From Owenia fusiformis (Eukaryota; Annelida; Polychaeta; Sabellida; Oweniidae), in NCBI GenBank assembly GCA_903813345.2, contig CAIIXF020000006.1, forward strand, positions 34,385,524-34,449,523: a DNA stretch of 64,000 nt. The letters are read 5' to 3'. The notes beneath the pieces are model-generated. The model searched no databases. It worked only from the letters and a program-made list of their open reading frames with translations, and was not told the DNA's origin. Position numbers and translations under genes: made by a program. Below are positions 35,401-47,400 of this stretch, piece after piece (positions within the stretch are counted from its first letter, which is position 1; every line of letters starts with the position of its first letter).

Positions 35401-38400
35401 ATACGCAACACTAAATCAGCTCAAATTGAGGAACGCGGTCATAATCATTGAAATGTCAAATAACTAAATATAGATAAAACGTGGCATACTACAAAGTACA
35501 TGTACACCTGGGTACACCTGAGAAATTAATAGTTTAGATTAATTTCTTTTAGATATAGCTATTGATACTGTTGATCCAGAAATGATTGAGCCTATGATGC
35601 GCTGATTTCAAATGGTAATATTATTCCAATCGCTTAACACTTTTTAATAATGATATTATTTGTACTACAACACGTGTTTTACTGCGCGTTATACTGCACA
35701 CTTTCGTTTCCATGTAATGATAGAACTACAACACTTAAAGGTGAAGTAATATTTCACTATAGACAAACAAGTTGGCAGAGGTGATAAGTGGAAAATCATG
35801 GAAGCAAAATTAAACGAATGACACTGATTTTAAATAAAAAAAAAATGCCAAAGGTAAAAGATTCATAAATTCTTAAACACTAACGTGAAGTCAATACTAT
35901 ATTGTAAAATGTACATTTTCAATGTAACGGTATTGTAATTTGTATTTTGTAATTGCTTTATCATGTTTTTTTCTTCTCTGAAATAAAAAAATTAAATAAA
36001 AAAATGATTGTACAAAATGATGAAGAACACTTACTTGTGAACCCCTCAGCTATTGCCATAATTGCATTCTCATTATTTCTAACTTGAGTTCTTAATATTT
36101 TTTATGTTGGAATCCATTCTCAGTTTCTCTTTTTATACCGTTTTGTTTTTTAATTGGACCACGGCACCCAATCACATTTCAAGACACATACGTCAATATC
36201 TCAAACCACACCCCGATCGATCAATAATGTATTGAAAAATAATCATATTTCATGGTTTTCACTTTTCTTAATACAATATTTGCTAAAAGAAAGGATCAAT
36301 TCTTATTCATGTGATTAAAGCTTTTGTGTTTTTTTAATGATTAACCCAAACCATCATTTGACGTTATGATTTACATGGGTGTAGAGACATTTGATAAAAC
36401 TTATGCAGAGGTCATCATCCTCGTTTCGTATATTTTTAGATTTTAGTTGATTAATTCTTAAAATACTCACCACATTAAGATTGACATTTGACGGGCCACA
36501 TTCTTCAATTTGCTCTTCATGAATTCTCAAGAAATATTTATCGTATCCGTGCCGGAAGTGTTCATTTGTTAAGAAGAGTATGTTTTATATAATGATATTC
36601 AACATCATAGGCATGCGCTATTTGTAACTGTAAATTCGTCTCGATGTTTTACAATACTTATCTGTTTTCGGATTGATTTGACATTTAAAAAATACGAATA
36701 TGTACTCTTATTGATGGTAGCGTCTACACGTGTACACAGTGTCGAATATTTCTGAAATAAAAGTAGAGTATACACTTTTGCAATAAAATAGATGTGTTAA
36801 TGTGAAAATTTGATTCGTTTCTGAGAGCGCTCAATGCATACATGTATAATACAATTGCACTTTCAAATATCCGGGCAATTTCTGAACGCCTGATTGAAAG
36901 AAAGGCGCAATGGTTTGCGTTCATTGACAGCAAATAGTGCATGGACGTTAAAAGATTATTTTCAATACTTTATAGCAAAAGATCGGTCCAGATTTTCAAT
37001 TTTACAAATTTTGAACACGCCACAGGTTTCATTCGAAAAGTAAAATGGTATTAAGCAAAAAAATCCTACGGTATAATGATTGTGGTACTTAAGAAATATC
37101 ATTAAATATTTAGCTGATCTGCATAGGCTATGTGAGCTTTTATTTATTTTAATAAAGATTTAGAACATTTACATGTCTTTGATTGATCGCGTACCTTTTC
37201 CGCATTAATTTGAGGTTTTTAATGGCCGGGATCAATCAATTTCGATAAATGTCAATTTATATTTCTTTGTTAAGTCTTAACGATTTCATTCAGCGCTTTT
37301 TCATGCTATTAGGGAATCATGTCATAAGTGTACGTTTAAATCTCCAGTATCGTTACCTGCGTTTCGTACTTAATGTGACTTGTATTTATTTGTATTTATG
37401 TTCATAATACGTATACCATGCTGTTACAGAGGCTACTTTTTGCAATAAATGAAAGTGGCAAGCTCACTTCCTTATATAATTTGATATCGTTGTTCTGTTG
37501 CATCGGGCAAAGCAAAGAAAAAAATATTTCAGGAATAATTGTGTTCCAATGAGCTCTTTTTCATAAAATAACATTTGACACTTCATTCAGTGAATTCAAA
37601 ATGGAAACTTAAAATATGACCTTGTGCAACATTCATCCACCCTCTCACTCAATATGACGTATACAGTAAAGCCTGTGTAAGTGGAATACTGGAATATATT
37701 TGGTACCTGTAAAATGTTACACTTTGGAATATAACCATATTTCAATATACCATTTGTGAATGGATATACAGTATAACGTTGCAATCACTACATTTTTGTA
37801 ATTCTTTACTTTACCTATTCCATATATTTGATTGACTGTTGTGTTTGGGAAATATTTATTCCAAAATTCAGCAATTACTTGACATTTAACAAAATGATGC
37901 TAAATTATCTATTTCATCACAGTTTATGTATTTACTTGAATTTAAAATACCATATATGTGCAGTTTAAGATTACAATTTCTATTTCCAGAGGTGTTCCAC
38001 TTAGTGTACCACTTATTCCTCTTACAGAGGTGTCGAATTCAACTTGACAGGTTTTACTGTGTATGTGTTTGTTCTGAGGAAATAGTCTCCCCATGGAACA
38101 TGGAAGTTCATGTCATTCAAAATTAGGATATCTTTTCATTTTTAATTGAACTAATGAGCAAGAACTTAAAAATACTTTTTGACGCACATGAATAAAAAAT
38201 TAAAAAGCACTTAAATAAGTACGTCGAGTACATTAATTGAGTACATCGTTTTTGACAATTCAGTGAACAATTTGTATTATGCAACAAAAACTTTAATTAA
38301 TTAATTAGTGACTTTAGAAAACGTCTTGGTATCGTATATCCTTCGACGTAGAGATCTATATTAGGACTATGCATACGTGTATTATGCAATGCGAAAAAAG

Positions 38401-41400
38401 GCTTGATAAGCTCACTTATTCTGACAAAATATCAACATTATTGAAGGTTGACTCATATTCATTAACACGCGGTCCAATGGAGATTTTCAGATGGGGGAGG
38501 GGGAGGTGTTCTTTGAATCACTAGAGAACTAGCTGACATAGAATGTTGCGAAATTGTGAACTTATAATCCACCACCACGACAGGTACATAAAGAAAGGTG
38601 ATATCATGGACGAAGGATTTTCACAAAAGGGAGGGTCAGTTCCGATTATGACTTTAATAATGATTCACCTATGCCTTCTTTATCAATTATCTTGAACAAA
38701 CACATCTAGCAGGATAAGTAAAAGGCAATATTTATTCAAATTTTTATAGTCGGGACAGGCGGAGTTGCCCTACGTGCTTTTGTGAGGTCATTCATTCATA
38801 TACAGGCCTTTAGAAGGCCAATGGCACTAACCAGAAGGGTGGAGTTACCTGAATACTTTGTTTTATTGTTTCTTGTGAATTCTTTACATGATGCACAGGG
38901 TGAAATTAACACGGGGTTATCGATAAGGTAGTATGCCCAAATAGAGGCGGTGAAATAAAATATTATGTTTACAAACCACAACATTTTACTATCGTGTTTA
39001 CAATTGTTCACTTTATGTAAACAATGTCAATTTCAATGACATTATAAGAACAGGAAAAATAGAATGGATTTGGGTCTATTCATATTTTAGCTTACATTGA
39101 AATTGATATCTTATGGCTCAATCACATTTGATCTACGACAACTGTGCGGCGATCATAGCTTACCAAAATCGAGAGAAATTTGCAGCATAAAATTTTGGAA
39201 TAAGCAGTGCGATATTTATTTTCTATATCGATCTTGTGAAGCTACGACGACCGCCGTACGCGCGCAGTACGCCCGCCGTAGAGCAAATGTGACTTAGACT
39301 TTATAGACAAGGAAATCTTCAGATTCCCAGTACGTTGAGGAACACACAATTCTTATAAAATGACAGTCATCCATCTAGACTTTTTGTAACGCGGGGTTAA
39401 GCATTGAAATGCTTTGATTTTTTCCCATACACGAATCGAGCCAGATTTATTTTTATTTACCATTTCATTGACAAGATTAACAATTTTCTTGTGTATGGAA
39501 TAAGAATACAGCTTCCAGTCGGCAAAATTTAGCTTTGCAATGATCGAAAATAGAAAAATGACGAAATTTAAAGAAATACCGGACGAAATGAAAATGTACT
39601 GGACGCAAGCCATCCGGCATTAACAGGCTTGCGTCCAGTACATTTTTTATTTCGTCCAGTAGTTCTACAATTTCGCCATTTTTCTTTTACCGCGATCATT
39701 TTTAAGCTAATATTTGTAGATTGGAGGCTGCATGTTAGTTCATACTCAAGAAATTTGCATATCTTGTCAATGAAATGGTAAATAAAAAGAAATGTAACTC
39801 AATTCGTGTATTTCCTGAAAAAAATCAAAATATTTCTGTGCTTAACCCCACATTACAGGAAAACTAGATGGTAAGCTGTCATTTTATGAGAATTGGATGT
39901 CCCCTAATGTACTGGGAATCTGATGAGCCTGTTTTTAGGCAAGGACACACTGTAAAACGATCGCAATCTACGAGTAAAATTGCACCTACCTCTCTCTGGA
40001 TCAAAAATGGAGGTCCAGACGAAAATACTGGACACGTTTCTATCCCCTGATTGTGGTCTAGAGTTAAAAGGAATTGGTTGTACCCCATTGCCAAGAGTAA
40101 ACGAATAAATATTGTTCATGTGGGATAATTACGAACTCAGCCTGAAGTTCGACAGTAATAAATATGTTTATACCCCTCACCTGAAGGCAAGTAATCGAAA
40201 AGCAACAACGACATGCAACAGACTGATCACTGTTTATTGATTGATTGACATCTAATCCTTTTTGTGCTTTCAATCACATTTGAACTTACATTTAGTCTTA
40301 CATTTAACTCTCTACTAATTACTGTGTAGAACCAGTAGGTGACCTTTTATCGTACTAATGTCTTGTAATGAATATATTTTCTGAATCACGCGGTACAAAC
40401 TTCGACCGTTAATTTGAATTTTTGACCTACCGGATGTTTGAAAATCAAGGATTACGAATCTCGTACTGCACCCCTTTTCTTCAAACTTGTTTCATTCAAA
40501 GCATAACAAAAATCCCTTTCTGTTGGTACATTATTCTCTTAAACAGAGTTCCTACTTCAAGCGGCATTTTGGTCCCCAGCTGTAAGAAGGCCTTCTAACA
40601 GCTGGGGACCAAAACGCTGCTAGAACGAGGGACTCTTTACAATAAAGTAACACACCGACAGAAAGGCAATTTTGTTTTGCTTTTAATGGTATAAGTTTGA
40701 AGAAAAACGGTGCAGTATGAGACTCGCAATCCTTGATTTTCGAGCATCTGGTAGGTCAAAAATTCAAATTAACGGTCGAAGTTAGGACCGCGTGTGAATG
40801 AATGAATAAAAGCCCGTATAAATCTAGGTAAGAATATTAGAGTCGTATAGATTGAAAAGCAAAATTTTTTGAAACAAGTTAGCAGTCAATAAAGTACAAC
40901 AATTTTCCTTTAACCTTATTTTAAACTTGTTGCATAACATTATTTCTTTTAAAGATTATTTGTGCTGAAAAGAAAATACGCTCTGTAATTCTGAACACGT
41001 GAACATGAATGATTTTAAATCCCGTGTTTCAAACCCATGAGAGCTCATACTGTTATGGTCTCCTTTTTTGTGACGGCGGTTGGTGGGTTAACAAATACTG
41101 TTTCTAAGTCTGACTTCAGTTCTCAGAAATTCTCATCTGACTTTAAACTTAAGATTTGACCTTCAATGACCTTCTCAAGGTCAAAAGAGGTCAACAATGT
41201 ATTTTTTCAACTTGTTCAACTTGCTTCAAATTGATTAAATTTTTTCAAAATCATCCACGCGATCTCAGAAAGTCAAATCTGGTTTTTAGATTTAAGACTT
41301 GGCCTTCACTGACCTTCTCAAGGTACTTAGGTGGTTCAAAAAGTTTTGCAGTTGATGCCATAACTTCAAGGAAAATAGGACTTTTACAATGAAACTTGGT

Positions 41401-44400
41401 ACACATATGTGTTATACATTTATACATTATAAGTTAAAATATGGTTGCTATGGTAATCAGAGTGGTGGGTACCATGTTCAACCCGAAATTACGTTTTTCC
41501 AAATAGTTTTCTTGCTTGAATAAACTCTTTGTAAAGTGGCAATTAGCAGGTGTAAGTGTCTTTGGGTGGCTATTTTTCTTCAAATGCTCCCTGAACCAGT
41601 TCATAAGTCTCTTGCAAAGTCTTGCCATTTTGAACCATGCACTGTATCAGATTTCTATGCTTCCATTTCATCAATTTGGTTGGTGTGGGAACATCTGGCA
41701 TTTTGAAAATTTTGGAAAAAAAATTCAAAATTTCCTCACTTTTCCATCTCAATTTTTCATCTGGGGTTTGGATAGTTTACATCACAAAGGAACTTATTGT
41801 GTCACTTGTCTATTGTGATGTCATAGAGACAATTAGAAAAATTGAAGAATTTGAAGAAAAATAGCCACCCAAAGAAACTTACACCTGATAATTGCCACTT
41901 TACAAAGAGTTTATTCAAGCAAGAAAACTATTTGGAAAAACGTAATTTCAGGTTGAACATGGTACCCACCACTCTGATTACCATAGCAACCATATTTCAA
42001 GAACCAATCAAAATTGAGGTCCCAAATTTTACCATATAATGTATAAATATATAACACATATGTGTACCAAGTTTCATTGCAAAAGTCCTGTTTTCCTTGA
42101 AGTTATGGCATCAACTGCAAAACTTTTTGAACCACCTAAGTAAAAAGGTTGAAAAGGTCTTTTTGAACTAGCTTCAATTTGACCATTTAAAAAAAAATCA
42201 TCTAAAAGTTACCAAAAGTTCAAATCTGTGCAACTGGTGACATTTCGTCATGTTAATGCCTTGTTATATATTGTCTATCCCTGATTTTTTGGCACTGAAC
42301 TGCAAAATCATTTGGGCTTTCGAATATGCAAATTGGAACGAAGGCTAGGTCGCTAACGGTAAAAGTGTCAGTACAGTAACTCGAGTCAAGTTGTCCATAT
42401 ATTTTTGAGACAAATCAAAATAGCGACGAGTCATTTTTTCAGAAAAGCGATGAGGCAAAACTCAAGGGTATCTTTCTTTGTCAATACATCGATCATCAAT
42501 TGGTGATATGGCTAGATAGAGATTCGTTCAAACAAGATTTTTATAACATAAAAACTAGAATATGTGCTTAATCATTCAAAATAAGCATAGATGTGTCATC
42601 AGAACATTCAATTCCAGCTAGTTGAACATAGAGAACCTTTAATCAATAAGTCCCCTTATAATGTTCAATATAGTTTACATAATTTTATTCAGTCTTTGAA
42701 CGCATGGCTGGATGTATTCAAATAGAAAGCTAAAGATAAGGGGTAAAAGTACATTCATTCATAATCAAAACGTCATTCAATTTGTCCTTCAACTTTCAAT
42801 TAACAAAGTTTATTTTTTGTCAAATCAACTTTACATTTCAAACGAAATAAATAAAAAATAGCAGCCAATATTGAATCACCTGACACCAGTGCTTGAGGAT
42901 TGAGACCAACAGGTTATTCTCTATGGCTTGTTTGTTACGTTGGTCACACCTAAGTATGACAATGTATAGTATACACACGTTGTGCTTTTAAGTTAGACGC
43001 GTGTGGTGTCCACGCTGCCAAGTTATATTTTATTTCATTAGTATTTATCATTTTGATGTTAAGTAAAACAATATAATATATTGTTAAAATACACAAAAAA
43101 TAAAAATAAACAAAAATACTCAAAATACCCACGCTACGCCACTGTCGAGATCTTTTGACTCTTTTTGGCATAGAAGAATTTGGTAATATTATTAATATAA
43201 TGTCCATCTCAGGACAAGAGGGGGGGGGGATACTAGATGGTATTTTCAATTGATTTTCATCGACGTGTGGTATTCGTAAACTAGCTATAGACAGTTAAAA
43301 GACAAATAGTGGTAGTAAGCAAGAGAAGTAATTATAATGTCATCTCCAATCTCCGAGGGATTTCCCTCCTCTTAATAATTATTACCATGCCCGTCAAAAG
43401 ACATTGGTCCGTGCTAGTCAATAGGGGGGAAATGTCCCAGAATTCATAGATGAAACTATTTTGTTAAGATGAACATCTTTACATGGAGATAGCTAGGGGC
43501 ACTCTCTTCTGCCAGTCAAAAGAAAATCGCGATAGAATGCCATAGATTTTCCAACCGGACAAATGTACTGGAGAAACGTATTTTGATAAACTATAATTCA
43601 AACAACTTTTTCATTTCTTACATTGTCTTTTGAAAGAGAAGGCTTGATATTCGAAGGTCACAATTCTACGAGCTGGGCATGGCAATGGTCTCATACAAAT
43701 CTTAAAAAGCGGCAAATTCACTCACCATGGGAGCAATGCAATTTTTCAATGATTGGTGCTTACAGAAAAGATTTGGAATGTATCGATCAAAGTGCATATG
43801 TGACGCAGGTTCTTATATGTGTTTCATGACCAGACTGAAAGGTTAAAAGGTTCTGTCACTTCAACTTAAAATGTTCTTTTTTTCAGAGATTCTATGACGT
43901 CTTTGCGATCAGCAAACTTTCTGGAGCTGTCGTTCTTTACGAATCGCTTGACTATGAAACGCAGCATTCTCACCTGATCGAGATTCTGGCAGTGGTAAAA
44001 GAACATTTCGTGATAACATTTGAAAAATAAACAATATGCAACTTTGTATTCTTTGATATACAATATAGAAAATAAAATAATTATACTAATAATTATACTA
44101 ATCGAGAAATTGTGTTAACCATTTGTTCAAAACCGGGTAATGTCCTTTAAAAACTACCGGTACGTATATTACCCTACATGCACTGGGTTTATGTAATGTT
44201 TTTGAAATAAATTAAATTAGTAATATTTGATACGACATTTAACAACCTAAACCAACCGGCATAATGAAGCAATTAAACAACAATTCCATGCATACGGTTC
44301 ATTTTTAGGATGGGGGTGGTTTGCGGACATCTACATATCTGCATGTCAACGTCAAAGACGTCGATGAATTACCTCCTGTGTTTTCATCTAATACTTACAG

Positions 44401-47400
44401 AATTCTTTTAAAAGAAGAGGTAAGCTTGAATTCTAAAGGATTTAATCTCAGGACTACAATAGATTATGGACGACTTTAAGCACGGGTATCTTGTATGATA
44501 GAGAGATTTAGCAACTCACTTAAAGCATGTTGTATAATTTATGAAGCGTTTCATTACGTCATCATTAATTGCGCAGCTCTAGACATCCATTAGTGGGAGA
44601 TTCTTCCGTATTCTTACGTATAGACGACGATTTATATAAATGATGACACAATCAAATGCTTCATAAGTTACACCAGAGACATATAATAATATGTCTCTGG
44701 TTACACGTTATACGACCTGGAAATAATGCATGCTATAAGTGAGCTGCGAAATCTCTCCACAATCTATAGATTTTCACTTAACGGTCAACTTGAAAATTAT
44801 GAAATTGAGGAGGGTGTATAGTAATCTATTTCACTGAATCAAAAATAACCATTCATCTGTTGTAAAATATAAAATGCAAATTATGTTGTATACTGTGTTT
44901 TGACTGGCTGGTATATGATATAGCATGCCTAGCTTAAATTGATTATTTCAACAAAGTTACAGTCGACTATACGCGCATTTGTGTTTAAAATATAAGTCGC
45001 AGGAACACCAACTTCCCAAATTGTTTGATACTTCTAGATGATCGAAAAACTGAATGAATGTATTATGTACACATGCATGTGTACAGTTTCACTTGTTGGA
45101 TATAGAGCTGCTAGCCAAACTGAAACTTTTTATCGTTGATTGATCATGTACTCTTGCGCATGCGTAGCATGTGTGAAATAACGAAACCTACAACAGTTTC
45201 AAAACAATAACGATAATTATTCTCGGGTTGAAGGTGACATGAATGATATTAGTATCATGCAAACATTATTAAGTCCCCATTGTTCACTGAATGTGATCTT
45301 GAAATTAGTTTCCAGATGTTCTATTTAGATTTTGGTTTTCGTTTTATTTGAAGCCTGAGTCGTAATACTGGGCAATGGGCATAATCATAACATCATAAGG
45401 ATATGCAATGTCAATTCAAAAAGGATAACAAGCATTCCTTAACAAGTTAATTATTATTCTTAAATAACCACACCTTTGGGGGCTACACGACCGGTTATTT
45501 ACACTTTTATTTTTTATCAAACATGATCGCATGATTGATATATATTACTTTTTAGTGTTTTAACAAATCTAATAAAGGCGTAAAACGATACTTTATTACA
45601 CTCTTGATGAATGGCTTAAACATACATTTGATTTAGGTTTTTGAATTGAGGTTTGTGACCACTGTTTAGGTGTTTGACAATTTTTCAAGATTTTTCAAAA
45701 GACCATTATATTAAATATAAGTATAATGCTAGGACATTGACATTGGGGTGTTTAATGCCAGGGCATTGACTTCGGGGTGACACAAACTTAAAATCTAATA
45801 AAGAATAGTTTTTTCACACTTAATCAAGTCGCTATTAGCGAAATAACCCAACCTCGTCAGCTTTAAAGTATATCATCCGTGCGACACTTTCGTTTTGCGC
45901 AAATTGTTCTCCATCAATCATCTTGATATACCATATTCCTTATATCTCATCTTCTATTTATCTTTCATACCAAGCCCAAATATTTCTTAAATAGGCCTGA
46001 AACTAGTAACAGTTTAATTATATAGGAAAGCTGAAACTTTTTACAAAATTTTAAGTGTCCGTTTTGTCTCTGGGCGACGCGATCTTGGAAATATCAAACA
46101 CTGATGATTTGGATTAATGTTAGCAAAGAGGATCAACAAATATAACAAATCAATAACATATTACAAACAATTAACAACGACAAATCAATATATATTGAGC
46201 TGAAATATGCGCTATGAAAGAGGTAGTACTCATAGTTTTGAAAACACAGAAAAATGAGGGGGGGGGAAATAACTGAGGTGAACGATTTATTTCAAAGAAA
46301 TGCAAGGGTGTGGCAGAACCACAAGATAATAAAGAACCATGAAATAAAAGTCGCCGGCAAGAATATTTACTCGATGTTATATTGAACAGTTATTTCCATT
46401 CATTCATTCGAATGAAGTGAGGGCATTACACTTTTAAAATGTTATAGTGACTTTTCTATGGTAACATGACGTCATGCAACATTTCAAGAGCTCAGTATAA
46501 TGAATTAAAATATTTATCCAAATGTCCAGTCCAAAAACCTTTTGAAAGGACATTGTACCCGTATTTAATAGTAGTAACCAATCAAACAATGTATAATTAG
46601 AGCAATTACTATAAAACATATTTCAAGTACAATTTAAAGAAGAATGCAATTTATTTATATTTTGGAAGTTTTAGAAGCTAATTTCCTGTTAGAAATATGG
46701 ATACTTTATATTCAAACGTATATCATGAAAGAACAAACCATTTTTGTTTTTTGCAGCCTTTTGAAATGAGCAGAGATAGATAACGAAAAACTCAGAAAAA
46801 ACAGAATGAGTACATACTATATTTTCAGGATAACTCCATCGTGAATGCAAGTTTCAAAGGGGAACCACCGATATTAGCGACGGATGGAGATTCAGGGATC
46901 AACGCTCAACTCACATATGAAATCGTTAACGGTAATTATACAATTTGAAGTATTTAGACAGTATTGAAGGATAATTCTAAGCAAATAAGGAGGATTAAAG
47001 TTGGGTCTTTCGCAATATTTCTTGTCTGGCATGAACCAATTTTGTACTTATATGACTATAACATTTTGTTTTATGGATTATGGTAACAGCCTTGTGAATG
47101 GATGACCCTTTGAATTGCCTATAAACAACGAGACTGGATTTTGTCCATCCCACATCATTTGAGACTGAGGCGGGTGTTTAACATTTTCTTTTCACATTAG
47201 ATCATGGTTTTGGGTTATATTAGAGTCTACTTTTATGACAGGTTTACACTTAGAATTTTCTTTTCTTTCAAGGTTTCTTCAAGGTTTTTGGTCATTCCCC
47301 TTATATTTTCGTCTTCAGATGAAATGCGAGGCCTGAATATGAAAATCATTTAGCAGTTTGATAACCAAATTTAGTAATTTTATTACTAAATTGATTCATT

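Larger units (their letters stand above)
32916..43886. other. cadherin intron 6, right part; upstream of the synthase gene
   Basis: No coding exon was recognised on either strand. Stretch 33000-37600 looks featureless and AT-rich. From 37664 to 42265 lie a pogo-like element, two large palindromes and a minisatellite-bearing repeat interrupted by a MITE. The 5'UTR exon and promoter of the nested gene should lie somewhere here. Confidence 0.5.

Noticed and set aside
41434-42039. Several small open frames on both strands
   Set aside because: All lie in the arms and loop of the foldback MITE at 41326-42140.
43623-43829. Open frame just before cadherin exon 7, first considered as an extra exon
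   Set aside because: Its peptide has no cadherin features, and joining exon 6 (27470) directly to 43887 gives a continuous EC2 with correct phase and spacing.
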